Shown one piece after another: positions 34,622 through 43,016 of a stretch of 53,663 nt of DNA; the first letter of the stretch is position 1, and each line of letters starts with the position of its first letter. Both the position numbers and the translations under genes were made by a program. The notes below the pieces were generated by a model. That model worked only from the letters and a program-made list of their open reading frames with translations, was not told the DNA's origin and did no database searches. The stretch covers positions 1 to 53,663 of the forward strand of contig JADFWT010000006.1 in NCBI GenBank assembly GCA_015233785.1, in the 5' to 3' direction. The DNA comes from Magnetococcales bacterium (GTDB lineage Bacteria > Pseudomonadota > Magnetococcia > Magnetococcales > JADFWT01).

Positions 34622-35346
34622 TACAACTTCGGATTATCCTCCCCCCGATCCCCTTGCCTTACCACAGCTTTTTCACTTTTCTTTCGCATCAAATAATTTT
34701 TTTCTGTCTTTATCCTTCTCCATTGTTTTCCCCTCTTTGAGCCAAAATACGACGTGAAAAATTATATTATCAAAGACACTAAATTGCAATTAAATCATTC
34801 ACTTAGTCAGAATCTGGATATAATTTATCAACCAACCATTAACGGAAAACCACACTTTCAGAAGCGTAATAAATTCACCAACAAATCCTTTTCAATTGAA
34901 TTTTTCATGCAGAAAATCTTTGCAGAAACATAAAGAACGGGGAATAATTACGTTCCATGAACAGGGGGCTTCCTTTGACGTCCATCCAGTGGAACACGAT
35001 CCACTGAGAGGTGCATCATCTGGAAACCGGCCTGTGACTACCTGGGCAATAGGGTGTCTTGGATGGATCCCAAACTGAGTCGTATGGCTTGGGATGACGC
35101 ATATTGTTGGATGCAGGGCCTTCTCTTCCAACACCAGACCAATCCTGTGCCAAGTAATAGATATCAGCTGTATGGATTGATTGGTATGACTATTCAGCCG
35201 ATTGCATGAGGTGACTTGTTCCCCACAAGTCCAGATGGCCCGATCCTGATGCTCGGCCCTGTTGTTACTCGTTGGCAGACCCATAACATGGGTCGTACCA
35301 GGGGGTAGATCGTTATCCTAGATGAGACGTTGAGGAACAATAAGAA
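34622..35346. other. Long intergenic region ahead of ihfA
   Basis: This stretch of about 725 bases has no supportable gene. The first 280 bases are strongly A+T rich. From about 34930 to 35330 composition returns to the genome average and a 130-codon frame exists on the minus strand (34892-35284), but it has no ribosome site or family likeness, so I leave it out. The part could be a decayed gene or a long ihfA leader. A perfect inverted repeat sits at 35278-35294. Confidence 0.4.
35278..35294. promoter_or_regulatory. Perfect inverted repeat upstream of ihfA
   Basis: GACCCAT and ATGGGTC are perfect 7-base arms about a 3-base centre (AAC), 52 bases before the ihfA start. It could be a dimeric operator or a short RNA hairpin in the ihfA leader. 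Confidence 0.4.
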
Positions 35347-35631
35347 ATGACAAAAACGGATATTGTAGCCGCCGTTTACGAGCAGTTAGGCCTCTCCAGG
35401 AAAGAGTCTGCCGAGTTGGTGGATGAGGTTCTGGAGGTCATTCGCGAGCGGCTTGAGCGCAGTGAGAATGTAAAACTGTCGGGCTTTGGTCAATTTAATG
35501 TGCGACAAAAAAACGCCCGCCGTGGCCGCAACCCAAAAACCGGAGAAGAGGCCGAAATCACCGCACGAAAAGTAGTGACTTTCAAGGCCAGCCAAATTCT
35601 TAAACAGAGAGTGATGGGCACTGCCAACTGA
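35347..35631 (+). CDS. ihfA: Integration host factor alpha subunit
   Basis: This is a sequence-specific DNA-bending protein that pairs with IHF-beta. The 94 residues start MTKTDIVAAVYEQLGLSRKE, and the DNA-binding arm has GRNPKTGEEAEITARKVVTF, with the proline that intercalates into the minor groove. LSGFGQFNVR is the typical alpha/beta core. IHF-alpha rather than HU is favoured by the N-terminal MTKTDI and the RRGRNPKTGEE form. GAGGAAC lies about 8 bases upstream of the ATG. It is monocistronic, with a strong terminator after it. Confidence 0.92.
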   Translation: MTKTDIVAAVYEQLGLSRKESAELVDEVLEVIRERLERSENVKLSGFGQFNVRQKNARRGRNPKTGEEAEITARKVVTFKASQILKQRVMGTAN

Positions 35632-35662
35632 GCAGACGCCTCACCCAACTCCGCATAAAGGC

Positions 35663-35698
35663 AGCGGGGGGTCGTTCATCCAGCCAAGACCCCCCGCT
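35663..35698 (+). terminator. Hairpin terminator after ihfA
   Basis: A perfect 11-bp stem (AGCGGGGGGTC with GACCCCCCGCT) around a 14-base loop begins 31 bases after the ihfA stop. The T tract is poor (TTCC), but stem strength is high. Confidence 0.65.
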
Positions 35699-35731
35699 TC
35701 CAACGCCGCCGATACCATCTTCTATCCACTT

Positions 35732-36130
35732 TTAGTGGTCTGTTCGCTCCTGCCCCAAAAAAATTACTTTGACGTCCGGCCACACAGGATGGATCGCTGC
35801 GATCATCTCATGCACGGCCCGCTCAATATCCTGGTGATCCTCTTCATAGGTATGCATCGCCACATCGGCCTTCATGCCGTAGAGAGGCCACTCACCCACA
35901 TCATCCAGATAGCTCTTGGCCAGAACATAAGCCCAACAGGGAAGATCCTCCGGCTCCTTCAAACGGGCCGTAAAACGTCGTGGGTGACGCGCCTCTCCAT
36001 CCTGAATGATCACAGTCCAAACGGCTCCAGGTGATGCCTCGTAGGATGCAATCCACTCTGGCGGACGCCCTTTGGCCATCCCCTGCCAACGAATTTTTCT
36101 CTCCAGAAAGCTCATCTCACTCTGTTCCAT
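35732..36130 (-). CDS. Hypothetical soluble protein downstream of hybrid kinase
   Basis: The 132-residue protein is soluble and has no family I recognise. It is Trp-rich at the start (IRWQGMAKGRPPEWIASYE), has GAVWTVIIQDGEARHPRRFTARL in beta-like context, then helices, and ends in DVKVIFLGQERTDH. I chose the ATG at 36130 because GGGAGAG lies about 8 bases before it. It overlaps the end of the hybrid kinase gene by 14 bases on the same strand, so it is likely co-translated and may act with that kinase. No partner can be shown. Confidence 0.6.
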   Translation of the reverse strand: MEQSEMSFLERKIRWQGMAKGRPPEWIASYEASPGAVWTVIIQDGEARHPRRFTARLKEPEDLPCWAYVLAKSYLDDVGEWPLYGMKADVAMHTYEEDHQDIERAVHEMIAAIHPVWPDVKVIFLGQERTDH

Positions 36131-39100
36131 CTGACACTCTCTCCCTATATGCATCGGCACATGCGCGAAACTCCTGCAATATGCTGCTCATGTTCTCAAT
36201 CACCAACTCTGCGGCCGACCACGCCTCCTCTTCCACATGGCTGCGCAGACGCTCACAGTGCCCCGTCATCCCTCTGGCCTCCATATTGACACTGGCCCCA
36301 TACAACTCACGACACAACGCTTCCAGTGACACCTCATCCTGCCCTTCAAGCGCGCCGGTCATGTGATCCACCGATCGTTCCGCCATACTAATATAGGCGT
36401 CCAATAACTCTAAAATCACCTCTGGAGAGGCTCCAAAGATCTCCTCCAGACGGCGTATCCGCACCAAACCTCCTGGACAAGCCTCCCCACGCACCCTCCC
36501 CGGCTCTCCAGGCTTAGACTTTTCAGCAGCCACGCTATCTCCACCGGCAGAGCGACCACCCTCCAGAGCAGGCATCCACTGGGTGAGCTTCTGCCGCAAC
36601 AGATCCCAAACCACAGGTTTGGCCAGAAAATCATCCATACCGCACGCTTCACAACGCTGACGGTCCTCTTTGCTAGCATTGGCGGTCAAGGCGATGATCG
36701 GCATATGGGGACGCTTCATCTCCTGCTCCATCCGTCGGATGGCCTGAGTAGCCTGGAAACCATCCATAATCGGCATCTGACAATCCATCAACACCATCGC
36801 GTAACGGCGATTTTGAACCGCCTCCAGCGCTGCCAGACCATTCGACACCATATGCACCGTGTGGCCCATCCGTTTGAGCTGGAGCTGCGCCACCTTCTGA
36901 TTGACCGCATTGTCCTCTGCCAGTAGCACCATGGAAACCGGATGATCTTCATCACGCTGGGCCGCCTCTGGCGGAATCACCAACAGACGCGGACCAGGGG
37001 TCGAGCCAGGCGCAGGCGGAGGTAACGGCTTCTCGATGAGACTCTTACCAGGAACCCGCTTCAAGGAGAGCTGAAACCAGAAGGTGGATCCACGCCTCTT
37101 CTTGCTGCTCAACCCCATCTTGCCCCCCATCAACCGCACCATCCGCTCGGCAATGGTCAACCCCAGACCAACACCGCGAAATCGACGACGGGATCCACCA
37201 TCGCCCTGCATGAACGGCTCAAACAACTGCCCCCGTATGGACTTTGGAACACCTACACCGGTATCTGCGACAGAAATCTTCAGCGATGCCTTGCTGCGAC
37301 TCTTCTCCAGCACGTCGACACGCACCACCACCTCGCCCTTTTTGGTAAATTTAACGGCGTTTCCAAGCAGATTGTTCAGCACTTGACGCAATATCTGAGG
37401 ATCACCCACCACCCAACGGGGCGGCTTGGTGCGTCCCACCTCTACCAAGAGTTGCAGCTTCTTACGAGTCGCCTCTTTCTTCCAGACGCCAACCGCTCCT
37501 TCAATCAGCGGCATCAGATCAAATGTACTCTCATGAAGCCCCAGATCCCCGGCCTCAATGCGGGCGTAATCGATCAGATCATTCAGGGTAGCAAGCAGCT
37601 CGCCGGCAGAGCCTTTGACCGTCTCCAGAAGATCCTTCTGCCGACCCTCTTCAACAGGCGCGCTCAGCAGTAGATCGGTCACCCCAACCACACCATGAAT
37701 GGGGGTGCGAAACTCGTGACTCATGTTGGCCAAGAATTCACTTTTGATGCGCGATGCGGTCTCGGCCCGATCCTGAGCCTCCCGGACGGAGGTCAAATCC
37801 TGAAAAATGGAGATCGCCCCTCGTCGAGCGCCATCCCGCCCCACAAGCGGTGAAAACACTACCTGTACAGGCATGGGGGTGCCATCTCGACGATGCAGAA
37901 TGCGCTCTTCGGTTCGCGGGGCCATATCATGCCCTGCAACAGAGTGTGCAAGAACCCCCATCGATGATGAACCTTGATGCTCCTCCTCGGGCTCAAACAT
38001 CAGCGGATCAATACGCCGCCCAATCAACTCCGACTCCCGGCGCTCCAGCAGCCTTTCCGCCACCGGATTAAGATGGGCCAAACGCCCCGCCTCATCCAAC
38101 ACCAACCCACCCTCATTCATCAGACGGAAGGTGTTTTCAAACAATAATTTCCAATGATTAGCCCGATTTCTCTGAGCGGTGAGCGTCCGCTCTAACTTCA
38201 CCTCGCAATCCCGAAGCCCCCGGGCCTCCTCCTCAAGATGGCCAAAACGCTCTTCCATCGCCTGCCGCTCTCCACTGGCCTGCTTACGAATGGCCAGACG
38301 CTGGGTTTCCGCCTCTTGCTGCAACTGGTTTGCATCCTCCTCCAGACGAGCCCGCTCCAGGCTAAAAGAGCGCTCCAGTTGCTTAAGCGCTCGACTATGC
38401 TGCTGGCTTTGGGTGAGAAACTGTTGGTGAAGTGAACGCCGTTGACGCTCTGCCTGAGAGCTGGTTTCGGCCAGCTCCTTTCTCAATTGCGCCAGAGCGG
38501 CATCCTGTTGACGTTGCATCTGTTGATGGTGATTGTCGGACTGCTCCAGCTCACGGATACGCGCTACATGATGACGAATCTCCTGCTGCGCCGCCTCATC
38601 CAGCGCCGAGCTCCGCCCCTCCTCCTCGCCATCACCATACTCTGAACCGCTAGAGAGCATCGCATCCACACGACGCCCCTCCATCACCTCTAAAACCGTC
38701 TCACTTCGCGACTTCGCCGCCTCTATACTCCCCAGGGCCGCCAGATCGGCATCACGACGCGCCTTCAGCTCCGTCAAAGCCGCTTCACTCTGACGCACCC
38801 GCTCCGCCAACGCATCGGCCCGCTGCGCCTCCCCTGCTTTTCGGTCCTGCTCCTGGTCCAGCAGCTTGGAGAGTCGCTCCGCCTGTCGATGCTCCTCCTC
38901 CAACTGCTGCTCCAACGCCTCCAATGCCTCCTTGGGTGCCATGCAGCGACGTTGATCATCCAACGTCTCCTGAAGAGCCATCGCGGTAGCATGCTGCTCA
39001 TTGAGTTGAGCTTGCAATGCCGAAATGGCCATCCGGTAGCGGGTCTCCAGCGCCTGGGCCGATGACTCCACCTCCTGTTCCACCCGCCAATATTGCAGGA

Positions 39101-39494
39101 GAAGATCCTCCAGCATACGGGCCAAATGCTGGGTCTCATCACGACGGTTTGAGGGAAGTGACAGCAGAGGCTTGAGAGGGCGGGCAGGTGTCGCATGCAC
39201 CGGAGAACCGGTGGACGCTCCCTCGACCACATGAATGGCTTCACTGGGGGTGCGGAAGGCCTTTTTACCATCCTGATAGACTAGATGATCCAATGCCGCG
39301 ATGAGACGCCTTAAGGTATGTAAGAGTCGATGGGGCAGCCAGAATGCCAACAAAAGAAAGAACACCGCCATTCCAAAAACCACTCCAGGACGCGCCAAAA
39401 GCCCCTCAACATGCATCCAGAAGCCGAGTCCAGCCGTCGCGATGACCAGCAGCAAAAAAGAGAGGCTGATTTTGGTCGAAAGCCCGATTTTCAT
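36117..39494 (-). CDS. Hybrid sensor histidine kinase with coiled coil, PAS, receiver and His-less HPt domain
   Basis: The 1125-residue protein has two N-terminal membrane helices (about 5-30 and 36-54) with almost no periplasmic loop. A very long coiled coil (about 125-440, rich in Gln, Glu and Arg) is followed by a PAS domain (about 450-570), HisKA with MSHEFRTPIHG (phospho-His about 593), an ATPase domain with NLLGNAVKF, DTGVGVP and GVGLGL, a receiver domain (phospho-Asp about 904 in LMDCQMP), and an HPt-like end. In the HPt the phospho-His position holds Arg (RELYGASVN, about 1062), so it should not take up phosphate. The start is the ATG at 39494; ribosome site weak. The output regulator is not nearby. 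Confidence 0.88.
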   Translation of the reverse strand: MKIGLSTKISLSFLLLVIATAGLGFWMHVEGLLARPGVVFGMAVFFLLLAFWLPHRLLHTLRRLIAALDHLVYQDGKKAFRTPSEAIHVVEGASTGSPVHATPARPLKPLLSLPSNRRDETQHLARMLEDLLLQYWRVEQEVESSAQALETRYRMAISALQAQLNEQHATAMALQETLDDQRRCMAPKEALEALEQQLEEEHRQAERLSKLLDQEQDRKAGEAQRADALAERVRQSEAALTELKARRDADLAALGSIEAAKSRSETVLEVMEGRRVDAMLSSGSEYGDGEEEGRSSALDEAAQQEIRHHVARIRELEQSDNHHQQMQRQQDAALAQLRKELAETSSQAERQRRSLHQQFLTQSQQHSRALKQLERSFSLERARLEEDANQLQQEAETQRLAIRKQASGERQAMEERFGHLEEEARGLRDCEVKLERTLTAQRNRANHWKLLFENTFRLMNEGGLVLDEAGRLAHLNPVAERLLERRESELIGRRIDPLMFEPEEEHQGSSSMGVLAHSVAGHDMAPRTEERILHRRDGTPMPVQVVFSPLVGRDGARRGAISIFQDLTSVREAQDRAETASRIKSEFLANMSHEFRTPIHGVVGVTDLLLSAPVEEGRQKDLLETVKGSAGELLATLNDLIDYARIEAGDLGLHESTFDLMPLIEGAVGVWKKEATRKKLQLLVEVGRTKPPRWVVGDPQILRQVLNNLLGNAVKFTKKGEVVVRVDVLEKSRSKASLKISVADTGVGVPKSIRGQLFEPFMQGDGGSRRRFRGVGLGLTIAERMVRLMGGKMGLSSKKRRGSTFWFQLSLKRVPGKSLIEKPLPPPAPGSTPGPRLLVIPPEAAQRDEDHPVSMVLLAEDNAVNQKVAQLQLKRMGHTVHMVSNGLAALEAVQNRRYAMVLMDCQMPIMDGFQATQAIRRMEQEMKRPHMPIIALTANASKEDRQRCEACGMDDFLAKPVVWDLLRQKLTQWMPALEGGRSAGGDSVAAEKSKPGEPGRVRGEACPGGLVRIRRLEEIFGASPEVILELLDAYISMAERSVDHMTGALEGQDEVSLEALCRELYGASVNMEARGMTGHCERLRSHVEEEAWSAAELVIENMSSILQEFRACADAYRERVSDGTE

Positions 39495-39584
39495 AGGGGA
39501 ACCTGAGAGAGAGAGATCAATGGCGCATCGTGTTGACCCCAAGCATAGCCCAGAGTGTTCAACAATGCATCGTCACCCAAAACG

Positions 39585-40580
39585 CTACCCGGCGGGAAAG
39601 GCCCCCTCCAATAGCGCCATGAGCCGCCCCATATCCTCTGGTGGTGGAATCTCAAACTGCATGCGCTCACCACTTACCGGGTGCTCAAATCCCAATACCG
39701 CCGCATGCAACGCCTGACGCCGAAATTTACCCAGTGACGTCCGCAACGCCTCCGGCCAGTCGCCGGGTGGTTGAAAGACCCGCCCGTATAGCGGATCCCC
39801 CAACAGCGGCATCTTAAGGTAGGCCATGTGAACACGTATCTGGTGGGTCCGCCCGGTCTCCAAGCGGCACGCCACCTGAGCAAACGGTCCCAACCTGCGA
39901 AGTACCCGATAGTGGGTCACCGCCCGCTTCCCCTGCCCTGGAGGACGCACAGCCATTTTAATCCGTCGATTGGGGTGACGCCCGATGGATTGATCAACCG
40001 TCCCTTTCATTTTTACCGGCCTCCCCTTTAGGATGGCCATATAACGTCGGGTGATGGTGTGGGCATGGAACTGCTCTGCCAGGTGGCGATGTGCTTCATC
40101 GTTTTTGGCGACCAGCAGCAGGCCACTGGTCTCCTTATCCAACCGATGAACAATACCAGGGCGCAGAACACCCCCTATACCTGATAGATCATCGCAGTGG
40201 TGCAACAGGGCATTCACCAGTGTTCCTGCGGGGTTGCCGGCACCCGGATGAACCACCAAACCGGCAGGCTTGTTGACCACAATCAGATGGCGATCCTCAA
40301 AGATCACATCCAGAGGTATGGGTTCCGGCTGGGCTTCGGCAGGGGTGGCTTCAGGGATCTTTATAAGATAACACTCTCCCGCCCGAGCCTTGCGCTTGGG
40401 GGTCAACACTACAGGAGGATCAAGGCTCACCGCCCCATCTTTGATGAGCCGCTGAACCGCCGCTCGACTTAGATCGTCAGAGAGCTGCGTCAATACGGTG
40501 TCAAGGCGTTGACCATCACACGCATCGGGAACCGTCACTCTCCGCTGAGACGGCATCGACTTGGGGAAATTGGAAGCCAT
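39585..40580 (-). CDS. rluD: Ribosomal large subunit pseudouridine synthase D
   Basis: The enzyme makes pseudouridines in helix 69 of 23S rRNA. The N-terminal S4 RNA-binding domain (about 15-85, GQRLDTVLTQL) is followed by the RluA-type catalytic domain with HRLDKETSG (catalytic Asp), RRYMAILKG and GRTHQIRVHM. The length of 331 residues is normal. It starts at the ATG at 40580; a second ATG at residue 9 is also possible. It lies 90 bases upstream of no partner and is separate from the kinase gene after it. Confidence 0.93.
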   Translation of the reverse strand: MASNFPKSMPSQRRVTVPDACDGQRLDTVLTQLSDDLSRAAVQRLIKDGAVSLDPPVVLTPKRKARAGECYLIKIPEATPAEAQPEPIPLDVIFEDRHLIVVNKPAGLVVHPGAGNPAGTLVNALLHHCDDLSGIGGVLRPGIVHRLDKETSGLLLVAKNDEAHRHLAEQFHAHTITRRYMAILKGRPVKMKGTVDQSIGRHPNRRIKMAVRPPGQGKRAVTHYRVLRRLGPFAQVACRLETGRTHQIRVHMAYLKMPLLGDPLYGRVFQPPGDWPEALRTSLGKFRRQALHAAVLGFEHPVSGERMQFEIPPPEDMGRLMALLEGAFPAG

Positions 40581-40640
40581 CTGGCGTCACTACTCCATTA
40601 CATAGAATGACCCAACAAGAATGAGAAGGATTCTCGCCCC

Positions 40641-40952
40641 ATGAAGGTATTCAAGGCTATCGTCATCCTCGTCGCCATTTCGCTAGTGGCTGGTTTTGTT
40701 GCACTCTTCAACCAAATGCAGAACAAAAAAGCCAATGCACGCGCCGAAGCCGCTACGCTACTCCCTGCCCCCAAAGGGCCAGCCTTTGACCTGGCCATCC
40801 AGGGAAAGGTCTCCCAACTGATCCCACATGGCAAAGGTTTTGCTTTGTTGGTGGATGAGCCCAGCAAGAACCAAGAGCTGATTCTACTGGACACCAAGGG
40901 CAACCCACTGCGCCGTATACGCCTTATCCAGGCCTCCGACGCAGAACATTAA
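40641..40952 (+). CDS. Small membrane-anchored protein, unknown
   Basis: The 103-residue protein has one N-terminal membrane helix (about 4-24) and then a soluble domain with a beta-rich pattern (GKVSQLIPHGKGFALLVDE, ELILLDTKGNPLRRIRL). This layout resembles small alphaproteobacterial proteins annotated DUF6476, but I give no firm family. AGAAGG lies about 11 bases before the ATG. It is convergent with ubiG and the two genes overlap by four bases at their stops. Confidence 0.65.
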   Translation: MKVFKAIVILVAISLVAGFVALFNQMQNKKANARAEAATLLPAPKGPAFDLAIQGKVSQLIPHGKGFALLVDEPSKNQELILLDTKGNPLRRIRLIQASDAEH

Positions 40953-41671
40953 GCCCCTTGTTTGACGCCGAAGCCGACAAAATTGACGCTGGCGTCCTTG
41001 CTTAGATACCAGTGATCACGCAGCGGTTTATAGCTGATGCCAGAGATATCCTTCACTTGGATATTCAAAGGCTTCAACCACTGGTACAGCTCCGATGGAC
41101 GGATAAATTTATGGTATTCATGGGTGCCGCGAGGCAGCCAGTTGAGAATGTACTCCGCACCGACAATTGCCATAAGGTAGGACTTTGGCGTTCGGTTAAG
41201 CGTGGCAAAAAAGAGCTTGCCGCCGGGTTTCAGGAGCGCCGCGCACTCTTCCAAAAAGAGCGCCGGGTCAGACACATGCTCCAGCACCTCCATGCTGCAA
41301 ACGGCGTCGAAGCTTTCAGGCCGCTCCTTGCCTAAGTCGGCTGCGGATTGGACACGATAGTCCACACTGGATCCACTCTCTCGCTGATGGATACGGGCTG
41401 CACCTACGGTCTGCTCCGAGCGATCAATGGCCACCACGTTGGCTTTCAGATCGCCTAGCGCCTCAGAGAGTAGCCCGCCGCCACAGCCGATGTCGGCAAT
41501 TGCAAGATCAGTAAGGTGGGCGTTGGGAGAACCGGCTAAATGTTCGCGGATATAGGCCACCCGCACCGGATTGATACGATGAAGGGGACGGAATTTTCCG
41601 TTAGGATCCCACCAATCATGGGACATCTCTTCAAATTTGCGAATCTCCGCTGGATCAACGGTGGTTGGCAT
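40949..41671 (-). CDS. ubiG: Ubiquinone biosynthesis O-methyltransferase UbiG
   Basis: UbiG catalyses both O-methylations of ubiquinone synthesis. It is 240 residues and starts PTTVDPAEIRKFEEMSHDWWDPNGKF, a UbiG hallmark. The SAM-binding motif is IADIGCGGGLLSE, and the later motifs MEVLEHV and KPGGKLFFATLN are typical. It is monocistronic. Its product ubiquinone is the substrate for RquA seen 6 kb away. Confidence 0.94.
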   Translation of the reverse strand: MPTTVDPAEIRKFEEMSHDWWDPNGKFRPLHRINPVRVAYIREHLAGSPNAHLTDLAIADIGCGGGLLSEALGDLKANVVAIDRSEQTVGAARIHQRESGSSVDYRVQSAADLGKERPESFDAVCSMEVLEHVSDPALFLEECAALLKPGGKLFFATLNRTPKSYLMAIVGAEYILNWLPRGTHEYHKFIRPSELYQWLKPLNIQVKDISGISYKPLRDHWYLSKDASVNFVGFGVKQGA

Positions 41672-41792
41672 ACATCAACTCCAATTGGTGTAACGATTAC
41701 AGAGTAAAGACGTCCTGGGCGTCGCCAAACCAATAACGTAGCATACCTGAAGCTGTGATGGGATGCGCGAACCACAGGAAAGGAGAGTTAAG

Positions 41793-42959
41793 TTGGATTT
41801 TGATCGTCGCCTTCTGCTGAAAGCCATGAGTCTGACTGCGGGTGGTATCCTTCTCCCCCGAGCGGCTGAAGCGGCCATCCCCTCAAAAGTCCGCGATATT
41901 CGCATGTGGACCGCACCGGACCACACGCGGTTTGTCTTCGATCTGGATCGGCCTGCCAAACACTCCCTGTTTCGACTCAAGTCGCCTTCTCGGGTGGTGC
42001 TGGATATCGATAACGCCGTATTGGCCGGAGGGGCATCCAAACGCGCCTTTTCCGATCCGGTGGTACGCCGTTTTCGCACCGGCTCACCCCGCCGTGGTGC
42101 CACACGGGCGGTCTTCGAGCTGGCTCGTGATATTCGTCCGCGCTCTTTCATGTTGAAAGGAAACGGCAAGAAGGGGCCACGCCTGGTGGTGGATCTGTTC
42201 CACAAAGAGGCCTCACGCAGTGTCTCTTCCGGGAGCAGAGGTCGTCACAAACGACGCAATGCGGTGATCGTGATTGATCCCGGTCATGGTGGTGAGGATC
42301 CAGGTGCCATCGGTAGACACGGAACCGAAGAGAAAACCATCGCGCTCTCCGTGGGTCGCAAACTCTATCAACGCATCAACGACACCCCCGGCTATGAAGC
42401 CCACCTGACCCGCAAGGGAGATTACTATGTGTCGCTGCGTCGTCGAGTGGCCATCGCCCGGCGTCACAGCCCGGATCTCTTCATCAGCCTGCATGCCGAC
42501 GCCTTCAAGCAACAGTCGGCCCGTGGGGCCTCGGTCTACTGCCTCTCAGAGCGCGGCAAGCCCACCCCTGACCACGCCATCAAGGCGTTGGTTCGTCGGG
42601 AAAACAACGCTGACCTGATCGGTGGGGTCAACCTACATGAGGTGATGGATCCTGAAGTGGCAGGCATTCTGATGGATCTCTCCCAGAGAGACTCCATTAA
42701 TCGAGCGCTGGTACTGGGTAAGCAGCTTTTGCGTTCGCTGAAACGGACGCCACGCTTCAAGCTACACTTCAAGCAGGTTAAGCAGGCCGGTTTTGCCGTG
42801 CTCAAGGCCCCGGACATGCCTTCGGTACTGGTGGAGATGGCCTTTTTAACCAACCCCAAAGAGGAGCGTCAACTTCGCAGGGATAGCCATCAGAACCAAT
42901 TGGCCGATGCACTGTTTCGCGGTACACGCCGCTTTCTGGACACCTCGCATCGCGCCTGA
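41793..42959 (+). CDS. amiC: N-acetylmuramoyl-L-alanine amidase of AmiC type (Tat signal)
   Basis: The enzyme cleaves peptidoglycan stem peptides at the septum. A TTG start at 41793 has GGAGAG about 7 bases upstream and yields a twin-arginine signal (RRLLLKA) ending near AEA; an ATG at 41763 has no site and would add 10 residues. An AMIN domain (about 30-140) is followed by an Amidase_3 domain (about 165-385) with IDPGHGGEDPGA (zinc His and Glu), FISLHAD and SVLVEMAFLTNPKEE. E. coli AmiC is also Tat-exported. A terminator follows. Confidence 0.92.
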   Translation: MDFDRRLLLKAMSLTAGGILLPRAAEAAIPSKVRDIRMWTAPDHTRFVFDLDRPAKHSLFRLKSPSRVVLDIDNAVLAGGASKRAFSDPVVRRFRTGSPRRGATRAVFELARDIRPRSFMLKGNGKKGPRLVVDLFHKEASRSVSSGSRGRHKRRNAVIVIDPGHGGEDPGAIGRHGTEEKTIALSVGRKLYQRINDTPGYEAHLTRKGDYYVSLRRRVAIARRHSPDLFISLHADAFKQQSARGASVYCLSERGKPTPDHAIKALVRRENNADLIGGVNLHEVMDPEVAGILMDLSQRDSINRALVLGKQLLRSLKRTPRFKLHFKQVKQAGFAVLKAPDMPSVLVEMAFLTNPKEERQLRRDSHQNQLADALFRGTRRFLDTSHRA

Positions 42960-42985
42960 TTTCTAAGGAAACCATGAATATATTC

Positions 42986-43016
42986 AACCCCGTCAGTTGT
43001 TTTGGCGGGGTTTTTT
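42986..43016 (+). terminator. Intrinsic terminator after amiC
   Basis: A 7-bp stem (AACCCCG with CGGGGTT) around a 13-base loop is followed by six T (43011-43016), 27 bases after the amiC stop. The T tract abuts the convergent TPR-sulfotransferase stop. Confidence 0.85.

Noticed and set aside
34892-35284. 130-codon minus-strand frame in the tract before ihfA
   Set aside because: No ribosome site, no family, and Ser/Thr/His/Cys-rich composition of a chance frame. Treated as intergenic.
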